A DNA stretch of 64,000 nucleotides, taken from Chaenocephalus aceratus (taxonomy: Eukaryota > Chordata > Actinopteri > Perciformes > Channichthyidae). Location of the stretch: positions 62,001 to 126,000 of the forward strand of contig JAMFTG010000328.1 in NCBI GenBank assembly GCA_023974075.1, read 5' to 3'. The position numbers and the translations under genes were made by a program. The notes beneath the pieces are model-generated. The model searched no databases. It was not told where the DNA came from and saw only the letters and a program-made list of their open reading frames with translations. Shown piece by piece: positions 22,421 through 34,369 of this stretch. Position 1 is the first letter of the stretch, and every line of letters starts with the position of its first letter.

Positions 22421-23042
22421 TTGACAATTTGGCCACAACCCAGGTATTTCACACAGCTTGGTGACTATAGGACAAACAGTCATTTCCCTGGAGCTAGGTA
22501 CCACACACCACACACAAAGCCCCCCCCCTTTCTCAATATCCTAAACCTGCTAAAGTGGGGCTCCTGATTAGAGCTGAGGTAATTCCATTTCCCAGCAATA
22601 TGAAGTTGTGTCTGTTATTGCACTGAAGGCTGTTACGCTGCTCCAATATCCTTCCAAAGCGTAAGCTCATGAGAGTTTATCCTTGACCCGATAAAGAGAG
22701 GCTTTACTCTGTCAACAATTCAATCCTGTAATTCTTTTTCGCATTTCAGAGGCTGATGAAATCTTCTCTGACTGTGGCTTCACAGAATTATCCTCTCTGC
22801 GTAACGCCTAACGTGTCCGCCGGGTAAATGAAATATCACAAACACTTCAGAGTGACTGCTAATGCATCTCATCAAACCAGTGACATCAATGCGGTGGCTT
22901 TTGGAAGCTCCTTTGGGGGCCACTTTTTCTTATAATGGGTTCCTTAGAAATACTTGTCTATACACAAATGAACAGATTCTGCTAACTGGCTGCTGTGTTA
23001 GTGAACTGATGAATCTCCAGTTTCTCATTTCCCACGCATAAG
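22421..23042. other. no recognised feature
   Basis: No gene or repeat recognised. Moderately GC-balanced sequence that could be single-copy noncoding DNA. Confidence 0.4.
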
Positions 23043-23149
23043 CAGAGGTGGGAAGTAGTGGAGTACAAATACGTCGTTACTAGTATTTTTAAACACGAGT
23101 ATCTGTACTTCTACTTGAGTAAAGGATGTGTGTACTTTCGCCATCTCTG
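23043..23149 (+). mobile_element. family A hAT-like element, 107-bp copy without minisatellite
   Basis: Left end CAGAGGTGGGAAGTAGTGG joins directly, after 'acgtcgttact', to the right-hand 'agtatttttaaacacgagta' and ends CGCCATCTCTG. Flanks cgcataag and ctgataag agree at 6 of 8 positions, suggesting a decayed TSD. The whole interior, minisatellite included, is missing. Confidence 0.78.
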
Positions 23150-23495
23150 CTGATAAGTCCTCTGCTTTGAGACCTGAAGCCACACACCAGCTGAAACCTC
23201 TGTCTCTGTGAGGTGTCGCCCCGAGATTGACTTGGAAAGAACAAGGTGTCCGAAAGTGTCTCCCAATTTATCTCTCCTCTCTGACATGTCACTTCGTCTC
23301 AGGACACCCTGCTTCGTCCCCGAAACACAAAGCCACTGCTAATACAGGGCTAAGACAATTCCTCCTTCAGTTTCTTTGCTGGCTGAAAAGGATTACTTTA
23401 ATTAAGTAGCGTGGTTCTGAAACAAACAGAGAGGTATTGGAACAACAGCTGTTGTCTCGAAGTTCCGGCGGTGAAGAGAGACCGAAATCACGTTT
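23150..23495. other. no recognised feature
   Basis: Nothing recognised. Note that 'gtagaagtacagatactcgtgtttaa'-type sequence is confined to the adjacent element. Confidence 0.4.
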
Positions 23496-24001
23496 CTCAA
23501 TCTCGAGGATACTGGCTTCCAAGCCAATATTCAAGGATGCTATCATCGAGTGCCGCCGAAGGACTGTTCCAATCTCCAGCATACTTGGAATTCCACAGAG
23601 GCCGCGTCCTTGGTTTTGGGGACATTTCGAGGTTGCACATGGGTAGACTTCGCGTCCTTCAAATCCCCACAATGCTTTGCGCACGGACCAATTTCAAAAA
23701 CCCTTGCGGAGAATGGCTGAACCGACGCAGCACACATTTAAATGTAAGTATGTAGTGGCGTAGAACACGTGTTGGTAATGTGTTCCTGAAAGTAAAGCAA
23801 GTTCATAATTAGATAGACATCGTGAGTTATTTACTTTCGGTACAGTTTATGTTGAAACCGTTAGAGAGAGTAGCACACTTGTTAGCCTGTTCCATTCTTC
23901 TTCGTTTTCCGAAGCCGTGGCTTGGAAGCATACTTGCTTCGTTTCTGAAGGAAGTGACTTGGAAGTACGCGACTACCAAGCCAGCATCCTCGCGATTGAG
24001 A
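23496..24001. mobile_element. possible DNA transposon with 25-bp inverted repeats
   Basis: 'ctcaatctcgaggatactgg' (from 23497) and, on the opposite strand from 24001, 'ctcaatcgcgaggatgctgg' are inverted repeats about 500 bp apart. Outer ends do not extend the match cleanly and I find no TSD, so the true termini are not defined. Superfamily unknown. Confidence 0.5.
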
Positions 24002-25002
24002 GACACCCTGTATCTCTTTCTTGGCTCCTCCTTTCAATGGCGGCTGTGACGTAAGGGGTCCTCCCACCCAGGACCGCCCCTCCCTACAGGCCAATCACCC
24101 AGGCCCTGCTCCCACCTCACCTTCTGTGTCAGATGTCGCTGGTCATTGCATCACTCCACACTCCTTTTCTCCTCATACACTCATGCATGACTTTTTATTT
24201 AATGCATTTTAACGGCTGTAATCGTTGTTAACGTAAAACCGGAAGTGGCCACGGTTGACAACGGCAACGCCTTTCAATACAGCTTTTCAAAGTAAACTTA
24301 ACCGGAAATATTTTCAGAATAAAACCGTTTTAAACTTACTGTGTGTTTAAGCTAAATTACGTAATTCAATATCGATTAAATGTCTTACAGTATACCAGAG
24401 TAACACCTGACAAAAAGATCTGCAAACACTGAAGAAAACAACTCATATTTGTGTCATTCTAAAACGTTTGGCCACGGCTGCACATCACAGTGTAACACAG
24501 CGAGGTAACGTGCAGAAAGCTGGTCCCTTCTCTCCGATGGATCCTAACTCTTTTCATTAATGACTCGCTGCACGTTATCCCTGAAAGACTTGTTTTCAAA
24601 GTGGCATCAACACCTGGAGGATTGGATTGCAATCATACTGGCAAACACAAATCGAAATCCAGGTGCAGATGGATCGGCTGCACGAGAGTCGATTCTCTGA
24701 ACCTCCTACAGAGTTCTTCCAAGGGGCCATTTGTCCAGAGTCATAATAAATGATGAAGAGCATTTTGTACCTAATAAAAAAGAAGACAACCAGAAAATAC
24801 AACTCAGCAGATCCAACTGGAAGACTGATTACTGATACATGCTGCTGTTCAACCTGTTAAAACCATGATGACGTGCTATGTGTTAGCGACAGATTCATTT
24901 AGCAACATGAGCTGTTGCCACCATCTAAATAAAGAGGGGTATGAGCGTACCTGATTAAAGAGGATGGAGGTATATTTATGGTTCTTAATCAGTCTGTTTA
25001 AT
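24002..25002. other. no recognised feature
   Basis: Contains an ACCGGAAGTGG motif at about 24238-24248 (an ETS-site match) in otherwise unassigned DNA. No gene start can be tied to it. Confidence 0.35.
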
Positions 25003-25010
25003 CTCTAAAT

Positions 25011-25406
25011 CAGGGGTGTCAAACTCAAGGCCCGGGGGCCACATCCGGCCCGCGACTTCATTTTCTGTGGCCCCGCAAGAGCTTGCAAAGAATGTAATAC
25101 GTTTATTATACGATTAAATGCCGCTTTACAGAATCAGGTTGCCCATAAACTACATGTCCCACAATGCATCTCGTTTTTGTGACATGCCACTGAAGAGACT
25201 TGCAATTATTTGCTTTCAGACATAGATAATTACTAAGTCATTATCCTATCTGATAATAATCCAATTCAGAGGCAATAATGTAATATAACACATTATTTTA
25301 TATATATTATATATTTATTATATGTATTTATATAGTTACAACCGGCCCTTTGAGTGCAACCATAATGCTGATGTGGCCCGCGATGAAATTGAGTTTGACA
25401 CCCCTG
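25011..25406 (+). mobile_element. hAT (Charlie-like) MITE, 396 bp
   Basis: 18-bp perfect terminal inverted repeats CAGGGGTGTCAAACTCAA / TTGAGTTTGACACCCCTG. Perfect 8-bp TSD ctctaaat at 25003-25010 and 25407-25414; its TCTA core fits the nTCTAGAn preference known for Charlie/Tip100-type hATs. Non-coding, with an AT-rich centre. Both ends and the TSD are intact, so the insertion is fairly young. Confidence 0.95.
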
Positions 25407-25414
25407 CTCTAAAT

Positions 25415-26184
25415 GAAGGCAAAATAGTGTTTTTTCAACATTGTCTTTTGCTCTATAATATATTATGCTAATCCATCTATCACTATACCCATTGATCCAT
25501 TTCTCCACACATTCATCTCCACAATAATACACTCTTTTAATCGTTTAATCTAGGCGCATTAGTTCCACCTCAGTTCAAACTGTTTGTTTTTGGGCCATTA
25601 AAATGCCGTTGCACACAAAGTCAGGTTCATCAGAAATGGGTTTCCCCGCACTATATACACTCAACAGTGCATAACATATATTAATGTTGGCGACAAAGTG
25701 AAGCCAATCAACATTATACGAATCAAAAAATGAATACAATGGCAGATAATGGTGTGTAAGGGACAGGTTGTATGACTCCACACAGCCCTGCCTCATCTTA
25801 TCATGTCGACTCTCTCTTATAATTGGAGTCATTTAAAGTAAGAGGGGAAGATATGTGACCGTGACGGTGCCAAGTCAGCGTCGTGTGACCTCCAATCAAA
25901 GAAAGATCACAGTGAAGACTCTGAAGGAAGAGCAGTAACATCGCACTGCTGCCTGGAGGAAAACAACAATGTTATTTGGACAGGGTGAAAGTCCAGAAGG
26001 GCTCAGAGGAAGATAAATGAGATTGTGTTGGATGATATGTGACTTAGAGAAGTGTGGGTGAAAAAAAACAAAACATCTTATTGTATCGACGACAACCAAC
26101 AAGGCAACAGATCAACAACGAACCCAACCAACAGACGGCAGGTTAAAGGTCCCATTGGCCAGGAAACGTGACTACAAGAAATCC
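25415..26184. other. mostly unassigned
   Basis: No gene seen. A partial MITE terminus, 'ggttaaaggtcccattggcc', lies at about 26141-26160. Confidence 0.4.
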
Positions 26185-26413
26185 TTAAAGGTCCCCTATT
26201 ATACTGGTGTTTGTCTCTGAAGTGTTTGGCTCCAAACACCAAACAGATCGTTGCAGCATTACCCATAATCCCCTCTGTTTCAGCCCTGTTTCCAAAGTGC
26301 TGATTCTCTGTCTGTTACTGTAGATGAAAATAAGGAGCCCCTCCCCACGCCCCTCTGAGAGACATTTGGTTACAAAGAACTCAATGGAGCTCTAGAGGAG
26401 ATTCAGGTGATAA

Positions 26414-26431
26414 GGGGGGGGGGGGGGGGGG
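26414..26431 (+). repeat. poly(G) tract
   Basis: Eighteen consecutive G within the family C MITE. The length is unreliable. Confidence 0.9.
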
Positions 26432-26554
26432 TACCTTGTTGCTGATTGGCTAATGGTTACACAAGACAACACATCGTGATGACATCACAAAGTGGCCAAA
26501 ATCTGATCAGCTCATTTTCAGACAGGTTTTTATAGAAATGGATCAAAAAAAGAC

Positions 26555-26812
26555 GGGACACATGTTGATGTAGAAGAGACATGAAGAAGAGGGGACACAT
26601 GTTGATGAAGAAGAGACATGAAGAAGAGGGGACACATGTTGATGTAGAAGAGACATGAAGAAGAGGGGACACATGTTGATGTAGAAGAGACATGAAGAAG
26701 AGGGGACACATGTTGATGTAGAAGAGACATGGAGAAGAGGGGACACATGTTGATGTAGAAGAGACATGAAGAAGAGGGGACACATGGTGATGTAGAAGAG
26801 ACATGAAGAAGA
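26555..26812 (-). repeat. 37-bp minisatellite of family C, about 7 units
   Basis: Unit 'gaagaggggacacatgttga' + 'tgtagaagagacatgaa' (37 bp), the reverse complement of the 54587 array. Because 37 is not a multiple of 3 and the unit lacks stops, all three reverse frames stay open. Confidence 0.95.
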
Positions 26813-26846
26813 GGATTTTGCATAATAGGTGACCTTAAATCCCCCC

Positions 26847-26877
26847 AACACACACACACACACCACACACACACACA

Positions 26878-26908
<31 letters not shown>

Positions 26909-26923
26909 CACACCACCACACAA

Positions 26924-26960
<37 letters not shown>
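26847..26960 (+). repeat. (CA)n microsatellite, interrupted
   Basis: About 110 bp of CA with several CCA slips. It directly abuts the family C MITE. Confidence 0.96.
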
Positions 26961-26961
<1 letters not shown>

Positions 26962-27847
26962 CTTCTCGTTTCAACCCTAAGCGTCCTTTCCAAGCTCCAA
27001 GGATCCTTCTTACGACTTTATACAACCAACACCATCACCTGATTTTAAATGCGTTGAGTGTTGTACAATTTGGACACATTTCCAATTGAATAGACAATAA
27101 AGTCATCTAAATCTGAACATGTTGACCGGCATACATCTGGGCGGCACATACCTGACATTTCTTTCACTTTCACATCTATAAATAACAAAGGCATCCATCA
27201 GGAGAGGTAGAGAACCAAACATACTGACAAACAGTTAGCATCTGTTTTGCAACCTGAACATTTTAAGTCCACATGCAAAAGTAAAATAAATGGAGCAAGT
27301 CAAAATGAGACGTGAAACTGCGTGGACAGCAGAACATGTACAGAAGGGAAGGCAGTGCAAAGCTAAGCTGCCAATTAAACGGTGGAAATGCCTTCTTTGC
27401 TTTTCCGGACCGGCAGGTGCAGGACGGTTAAATCCGCCGGGGATGAAAAGCTGACCATCCGAGGAAGAACATAGAACATTCCACACAGAAGTTCCTCCAG
27501 TCCTTCCCATATACTCTTAATCAGGAACTATGTAATCAGGATCCAATTAAAAGCAAGCAGTACTCAGATTACCGTTACATTTCTATACATTGGGGATAAC
27601 TAGAAGGTTTTTAATCAAGGACGAGCACAGGTACGGGCTAATGTTGCCTGGGCAACGGCCCTTTTCAACTTTTTGGCTGACCTGCCAAAGCGAAAGTGAG
27701 AGCGAAAGTCTTTTTTTTCTGTTGTGGCCGAATAAACATGATAATCCCACAATTAGTATTGTAGAGTCTCGCTGCGATAAAACACACCTTGTCAGCGCTG
27801 TCATCTGCCCCCAGTCACGTGACTTTGTTTACAATCTGACAGCTGAA
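26961..27847. other. no recognised feature
   Basis: No domain or repeat recognised. The open frame at 27590-27937 runs into the adjacent repeat and is not supported. Confidence 0.4.
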
Positions 27848-28095
27848 AGGCAAAGGAAAGGCAAGGCAAGGCAAGACAAGTTTATTTATATAGCACTTTT
27901 CAACACAAGGCAATTCAAAGTGCTTTACAAAAAATGAAAGACATTAAGAAAATGGCATTTAAAATCAGTCATTAAAAAGAAAAGCTAATAAAACAAACAT
28001 TAAAAGAAAAAATACATGGATAAAAGTTACAGTGCAGTCTAAGATATGAATAGTTCAATTAAAAGCAGCGACAAAAAGAAAAGTCTTCAGCTAAA
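27848..28095 (-). mobile_element. reverse 3' end of a non-LTR retrotransposon (family T3)
   Basis: (GGCAA)n-like start, then 'caagtttatttatatagcac' and 'ggcaattcaaagtgctttac', a tail motif common in teleost genomes, followed by an A-rich 3' UTR-like stretch. No coding part is present. Clade not assigned. Confidence 0.65.
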
Positions 28096-28798
28096 GGAAA
28101 GCAAAGGAAAGCCCTCCGAGTCCGGTCCGGCCTCAAATGGCTATGGTGATCATGTGCCTGCCTGGCTTTGGTGGCCAATCCTCGGGTCAATCTGTCCCCG
28201 GAAATATCCCCGTTTTTAAATATGGTTTTATAGATGTTGAGTTTTCTCATGGCAGTTAGAGTATAGGGGACAAACCAGGGGACTTTACTTCCTCTTGACA
28301 CCGTCGGTTATTTACAAAAAAACCACCTAAATATACTTGTTATTGTGCTTCTGTCTTTCTGTGTTTTCATCTGCTCCGTAAACTCCCTCACCGCTCGCTC
28401 TCTTTCTTGATCGCCCTCTCACATACGGGAGAACACTTCACTGCCCGCTTCATCGTAGGATTTCTGCCATGTCTCAACTTAAGTTTGACCATCTCTGTTA
28501 AGTTATGGAATACTAAATAAATAATTGGATACCTTGCCGTTACTGTGCTCATAAGGAATGATAAGAATAATGCGTATTGAACTGGTTTAATCAATTAGTG
28601 AGTTTATTTAAGGCACAGCCGTTACAATGGTCGAACTACATTAAAACAGAATTGTCCGCATATTGTCTTTAATAGTTAACAACATTAGATATGTTAATGC
28701 CCTTTGTCTAGTTTAGAGCAATAGCCCCCCCAAATGTCTGTGCACGTCCCTGGTTTTAATGTTATTAAAACCTAAAAAAGATCATAGTGTGTGTTGTA
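28096..28798. other. no recognised feature
   Basis: Nothing recognised on either strand. Confidence 0.4.
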
Positions 28799-28945
28799 AA
28801 GGATCAGATGTTATCTCTTCTCTGTGAGCTGTTCTGTTCTGGAGGATAATACTTTCAGTGTGAATACTTCTACCGCCTGAATCTGCTTCATGGTTTCCAC
28901 TTTCTTTGCTTCATTTGTTCTGTTTCTAATTCAGCAGGTGAACCG
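28799..28945 (+). repeat. dispersed repeat, pair of 8216-8345
   Basis: 'cttctctgtgagctgttctg' and 'ggataatactttcagtgtga' match 8229-8280 and continue to 'tttgttctgttt'. Class unknown. Confidence 0.6.
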
Positions 28946-29084
28946 GTATGTTCATAAAATAGTGTGTGTGAGCTTAGCTGTGTGTGTTAAACTAAAATGG
29001 AGGGTTTTCTGTCAGCTCAGATTTGATTTCTGCTTTTTTAAACAGTAGTATGTGCTCGTGAGTTTCAGTGCTGGTGAAAGAAGA

Positions 29085-29401
29085 ATTGGGAGGGATGAAA
29101 CCCTCTTTAATGGTCACACATGCAGAGCACACAGCACACACAGTGAAATGTGTGCTCTGCTTTTAACCCATCCTAGAACCAGGAGTCTAGTACTAGGAGC
29201 AGTGGGCAGCTATTGTACAGCGCCCGCGGAGCAATGGGAGTGAGGGGGGAAGGGGGATGTCCGGTGCCTTGCTCAAGGGCACCACGGCAGGGCAGGAGGT
29301 GAACTGGGACCTCTCCAAGTAGAAGTCCACACTCCAAATAGGTCTGGTCGGGGACTTGAACCGGCGACCCTACGACTCACAGTCCAAGCCCCTCTGCCAT
29401 A
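29085..29401 (-). mobile_element. tRNA-derived SINE, copy 1
   Basis: The head is at the right and reads on the reverse strand. ATGGCAGAGGGG (29390-29401) resembles a pol III A box and GGTTCAAGTCC (29352-29362) is a good B box, about 28 bases apart as in a tRNA. The body 'agtgggcagctattgtacag' (about 29200-29219) resembles 'agtgtgctgccattttgaac' in the SINE at 34651. No clear TSD. Confidence 0.65.
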
Positions 29402-31363
29402 GATTTAGTCCCTAATTTTGCTCTCAAAGTGCACCAGATTGATGCTTTTAACGTCAACATTTAAAAAAAAATCTTCCCGGGGGAGCTTGCCCCCGGACCC
29501 CCCTAGAGGAGGTGAGGTCCACCACCTGCCCACACCCCCTGTTAAATTGTCTCACCCACATTGAGGATGCTTCCTACGCCCATGTTTTATTCCATGTGTC
29601 AAGTCAGACAAATTGGGTCAAAATGTTATTGCATCAATGATCTGTTAACATTAAAATCACTAAATATATGCCGTAACTATTTTGCTCTAGGCAACTCAAG
29701 GGCTCAGGTAATGTGATTACTATATGAATAATGGTCCAAAATAACATTAAATGCATTTAATGTGTAATGTTAAGTAACATACTTTCGTCGCTGGCCGGCC
29801 GATACATGCCGCGCATTAAGTGGGCCTGTCTGTCAATTAATCCCCGGGCCACTTTTCCCCCCCAGTCCGCCCCTGTCCTTATCTATCTGAGAAGATACGT
29901 TTATGTATACAAGGGGTTGTCCAATGCCTTATTCTAAATGATTTTGTTGGGGTCAGGGTCAGTAATTATTCTAATGAAATTAGTAATACCACCTCAAATG
30001 AAAAGTGACCAGTTTCTTTCAGATGCCAGAGTGACTGTGAGTCGAGGAGGATTGTGAAGAATGTCATGTCAGAGCCCAGTGGTCACATAACTTGACAGAT
30101 CCCTTTCAATTCACAGGGAAAACGGAGGTGGAACATTCTCCACTTGAAAGGGCAGGACGCACTGAGGGCAAACTGTCAGTCAAACTCACTCGGGGAAACG
30201 AAAAGGAACTCTCCGCAGGTCCAACGCCGGCTAAATTGAATAACCATCCAGCCTTAATGGCTTTGACAGACTCCTTCATTATTCCCAGGTCTTTTATAAC
30301 CCGCCACATCAGGCTAATGGTGCTCTTGTCTTTCCTCCTGTCAGCTTTTTTGGCTCCCGGTGTTAAATACCAAACCATGAGAGTGTTCTATCAGCCGTAT
30401 CGAATTCAACTCCATAAAGGTGACGGTGGCGGAGGTAACACTTCATCCGTGCTGTATTTTTCCAGACAAAGCTACCAAGGCATATCTAATCCGTTTGTAA
30501 TGATAACATGGTCCCCTGGCTGCACAGAGCGGCTCTATAACGAGACACTTCTGAAGTTCTGATATTTTGTCACTACCGTTTCAGGTGACACACGAGCGCG
30601 GTGAAGAAATGGGTTCTTCAGAAGGACCAAGGTAAGCAAATTGAAACGAGATGACACGCCCAAAGGAAATCATAGGCTGTCAGTGTGAGACCAACAAAAA
30701 GATGAATCTGTCCTTCGTCAAAAGCAGAATCAATGATCGTAAATAACAAGTCTGCTTCTGTGGAGCTCAAGTGTTCAGTCCTATCAGCAGAATGAGAAGG
30801 AATGGAGAATCATTATTATCATGTATTAATTAAAATGAGAAATACAATCATAAGAGACATTAGAGACGTGCACATGGGACACTCCGATAAGCTGTACGAA
30901 GCTAGACACTTAACACAAAGTATGTTCATTATTTATTTTGAATATCTCTGGAATTTGGGAGAGTTTATGTATCCAAAGGAAACATTACGGGCCAAAACAT
31001 ACCTAGCACGGATAAACATTAACACAAGTGTGAACATTCATAAACACACCTCTGCCCCTGAAAGACAGAAACCACTACTATTTAGAAATAGTTATTTGAC
31101 TTGCCTCCTCCTAACACAGTTAGAAATTACAGTTTTGTACATTTAATGTTTTTAGACTGCAAGTGTAAATATGCACATTGATCTATCTCGTTGCACTGTC
31201 ATCGCTACTACCTGTGCTTTTACCACTCTTATTTATGTATTTGTGTTTATTTTTTACTGCAGTGAGAGTTGCCAAATACATTCCATTGTACTTTGTATGA
31301 TGACAATAAAGATATGTTCTATTATATTCTATCCTAACCCTAATGCGACTGCCATTATTATTT
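29402..31363. other. mostly unassigned, with DNA-transposon relics
   Basis: 'gggggagcttgcccccggac' (29479-29498) is an imperfect palindrome resembling internal transposon sequence. A terminus ending 'cccccagtccgcccctg' at about 29876 reads CAGGGGCGGACTGGGGG in reverse, a hAT-like end whose partner I could not find. The 156-codon frame at 30092-30562 has no recognisable domain. 31250-31330 holds a LINE-like tail ('gatgacaataaagatatgtt'). Confidence 0.45.
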
Positions 31364-32262
31364 AAAGAGGGCCTATTATGCCATTTGGGGTGTTCCCTTT
31401 CCTGCAGTGTTCTATACGTTTTAGTGCATGTAATGGCGCATTTCCACTGCAGCGCGTAGCATGTTTTAAGCGTGCTGTGCCAAACCCGGCCCGTTTTTTT
31501 TGCTTTTTCCACTGGGGGTAGTTCCGGCAGAGTTACTTTTTCACCTTTTTTCTGGCCCTCCAAAATCGAGGTTCCTACCGGGCCAACACCCGGGCTGAAT
31601 ATGCTAAACTAGTGATGTAAACACTCTCGACTGCTGAATGGTCAGAGAGAATCGCTGGCAAGGGGGCTACAACTACAACAAGATGAACATATTTGATTTA
31701 ATTGTAATACACGTTTCAAAATGATGGCGAAGTAACAACATACTGATACCGGTTAGTAAAAACCATGAATTAATGCTTTGACAAGTCTGCAGACAGACGG
31801 CAGGCGAAAAACCTGAATGCGTGTTTTCTAAATGTAGCTTGGCTAAGCTAACGTTATATATGCTCCGACCGTCCACACTCACAACAACGGCCTACAGACA
31901 TAAATAAACCAGCGACTGTGTTCTCCATGATACAGGCAGTCTGCTGGTTTGTACTTGTTTAACTTTTGTCTAGTTTCTGAACAGATATGAGGAGCTGTGA
32001 GCTCTGAGGGCTAAGAGCTAACGGCTGATGTTTGATGTTGTGTTTCGCATTGAAGATGACGTCACTACCCCAGTTCCTAAACTGTAATGGAAACGCAGCA
32101 TAACGTGAGCCTGGCCTATCGAGGCCTAGCTATACCGTACTAAGCCGTGCGAGGCCCTGCAGTGGAAATGCGCCATAAATGGTCCGCAAAGTCTAAAATC
32201 CCTGTTTCCCTTAAGAGTTTTTGCCAACAAGTCTTGCTTTGGTGCACTTTTTAAAAAAAGAC
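31364..32262 (+). mobile_element. family M MITE, interrupted by the element at 31434
   Basis: Left end 'tttaaagagggcctattatg' and 'gttttagtgcatgtaa', then, after the nested element, 'atggtccgcaaagtctaaaa'. Without the nested element the sequence matches the copy at 16755-16850. The reverse of this end closes the element holding the 57-bp array at 62753. Confidence 0.65.
31434..32175. mobile_element. Harbinger-type MITE nested in a family M MITE (742 bp)
   Basis: 19-bp identical terminal inverted repeats TGGCGCATTTCCACTGCAG at both ends. TSD TAA at 31431-31433 and 32176-32178. Removing it restores 'tgcatgtaaatggtccgcaaa', which agrees with the uninterrupted copy at 16812. A 3-bp TAA TSD suggests a PIF/Harbinger or related superfamily. 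Non-coding. Confidence 0.88.
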
Positions 32263-32424
32263 ACAGATAAGGACATATTTATGGTTGTATCTCATTCCAT
32301 ACCTGAGGACCTCTGCAGCACACACTAAAGCTTATCCATTTAAGTTGACCTTTTTTAACCTTTATAAAATCATTTATGCTTTTCTTTTATGTATGCAAAG
32401 GAAAACAAATTGGAATTAGTTCAT

Positions 32425-32625
32425 ACAGTAATCATAATAATAATAATAACAATACAATTTCATTTAAGACGCCTTCCATGACACCCAAGGACACCGTACA
32501 ATTAGTTAAATATTCTAAGAGGTCAAAGCAACAGAATATGATAAAACACAAACATACCATCATGGAGAAGACAATTAAAGTGGACACAAATGATAGTAGA
32601 CAGTCTGTCGTTGAACATATACGTT
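32425..32625 (-). mobile_element. reverse L2 3' end
   Basis: (AAT)n, then 'ccatgacacccaaggacacc' and 'ggagaagacaattaaagtgg', is the reverse of the 3' UTR at 12090-12311. No coding sequence remains. Confidence 0.75.
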
Positions 32626-33028
32626 AAACATTAAACAGGCATTGTGAACAATACAACATTAATTCAGTTTCAGGAGACTGGAGCTTCTTCCCCTCTAAAA
32701 TAAATGACAAAGATGAGATGCATGGTTCTGAGATTAAGATCGAGAACCAGATAAAACCCAGAGAAAGATCTCATTACAAGATAAGAGATAACTGAGTTTT
32801 CCTCTGAATTTGGCTCCAGTTACAAATCAGGCAACATTAGAAACAAAGTGCCAGAGACATCAGAGCTGGGTAATGATAGCACATCCAGAAACACTAAGAT
32901 GTGTGTTTGGGGAAATGTGTTCGTAACTTACTCTACTAGTGAATGCTGTCTGCTCTAGAGATATGCTGTAACAAATCTCCAGTAATATAGATATTTCAAT
33001 TTCTGTCCTTGAATGGTAAATAGACTAT
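32626..33028. other. no recognised feature
   Basis: Nothing recognised. A short (CTATAT)n tract follows at 33029-33050. Confidence 0.4.
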
Positions 33029-33051
33029 ATCTATATCTATATCTATATATC

Positions 33052-34166
33052 TCCTCTTCTCCCTGTACACAAACTCGCTCGGATCAGTCATTAGCCCGCA
33101 TGGTTTTTCATACCACTGCTACGCTGACGACACCCAATTAATTCTGTCCTTCCCCCGCTCAGAGACCCAGGTCGTCGCACGCATCTCTGCTTGTCGAGCT
33201 GACATCTCTCAGTGGATGTCTGCTCATCATCTCAAGCTCAACCTTGACAAAACTGAAGTGCTTTTCCTTCCGGGAAAAGATTGTCCCACTCTTGACCTGA
33301 CTATCAACATCGGCACTCTGTTTCCCCCGACCCAGACTGCAAGGAATCTGGGTGTGATCCTGGATAACAACCTGTCCTTCCTGCAAACATCGCTGCTACA
33401 ACCCGCTGCTGCAGATACACGCTCTACAACATCAGGAGGATGCGTCCCCAGCTGACCCAGAAAGCCACGCAGGTTCTGGTCCAGGCTCTCGTCACCTCAC
33501 GCCTAGACTACTGCAACTCCCTCCTGGCTGGTCTACCTGCATGTGCCATCCGACCTCTGCAGCTCATCCAGAATGCAGCGGCTCGTCTGGTCTTCAACCT
33601 TCCAGAATGTTCCCACACCACGCCGCTCCTCCGCTCCCTCCACTGGCTTCCGGTAACTGCTAGAATCCACTTAAGACAATGGTACTTGCGTACCATGCTG
33701 CGAATGGATCTGGCCCTTCCTACATCCAGGACATGGTTACATTACACCGTACACCCCAGCACGTGCACTCCGCTCTGCATCAACCAAACGGCTCACTGCA
33801 CCCTCGCTGCGAGGGGGACCCAAGTTCCCATCAGCAGAAACACGTGGGTTTGCTATCCTGGCTCCAAGATGGGTGGAATGAGCTCCCATTGACATCAGGA
33901 CGGCAGAAAGCTCACAACACCTTCCAGACTGAAAACTCATCTCTTTCGACTCCACCTCGAGCGATAGAATGACTAACAAAGAACTGCTAACAGAGCACTT
34001 ATATACTAATAAAGGACTGGCTTATCTAAAGCCAGTTGAGTAGCACTCTTTGAAACCTGATGTTCTTATATGATTCTGTTTTCTTCAAGGTTGTGTCTTC
34101 CTGGTCGAATGTACTTATTGTAAGTCGCTTTGGATAAAAGCGTCAGCTAAATGCAATGTAATGTAT
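33052..34166 (+). mobile_element. 5'-truncated LINE, family R, copy 2
   Basis: Starts in the reverse transcriptase at 'ctcctcttctccctgtacac' and ends 'aagtcgctttggataaaagc', 'gtcagctaaatgcaatgtaa'. It is collinear with 43895-44978. The tail matches the reverse element at 18371-19037. Confidence 0.85.
33055..33975 (+). pseudogene. LINE family R reverse transcriptase, C-terminal half, frameshifted
   Basis: [12 protein letters not shown], the catalytic Asp-Asp box, is at about 33111-33146. It is followed by [18 protein letters not shown] (33228-33281), [14 protein letters not shown] (about 33337-33378), SRLDYCNSLLAGLPACAIRP (33500-33559) and LRSLHWLPVTARIH. The frame changes at about 33380-33440 and again near 33670. 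The protein lacks the endonuclease and the front of the polymerase. The order and motifs are those of the L2-like branch of non-LTR retrotransposons. Confidence 0.88.
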
Positions 34167-34369
34167 AGCAATTCTCAAGTCTTTACGAGTCATGAAAGTG
34201 CTTTACAAATGTATGTCAGCACACATTCAAACAGAGGCAATACTGTACATGGTGCCATTACCTCAAGGGAACTAACATTCACACATCTGTGGTCAACGAG
34301 AACAACTTGGAGTTAAGTTTCTTGCCCAAAACTACATCGACATGTTGACTGGAGGAGCTAGGGTTATAC

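Larger units (their letters stand above)
26185..26838 (-). mobile_element. family C MITE with a 37-bp minisatellite, copy 1
   Basis: Left end TTAAAGGTCCCCTATTATAC; right end, read in reverse, TTAAGGTCACCTATTATGC. These are imperfect inverted repeats, both beginning at a TTAA (26185-26188, 26835-26838), which suits a TTAA-targeting superfamily such as piggyBac (inference). The order is left end, G18 tract (26414-26431), 'tgattggctaatggttacac', 'cagacaggtttttatagaaa', minisatellite (26555-26812), right end. The same parts occur in reverse order at 54525-56215. Confidence 0.7.

Noticed and set aside
24238..24248. ETS-type ACCGGAAGTGG as a host promoter
   Set aside because: Single motif without a linked open frame, CpG island or first exon.
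29085..29401. Possible functional tRNA gene on the reverse strand
   Set aside because: A and B boxes are present, but no acceptor-stem complementarity or anticodon arm could be made; it fits a tRNA-derived SINE.
30092..30562. 156-codon open frame with a hydrophobic stretch
   Set aside because: No domain recognised, no exon signals checked convincingly, and an overlapping 90-codon frame on the other strand. Length is within chance for this composition.
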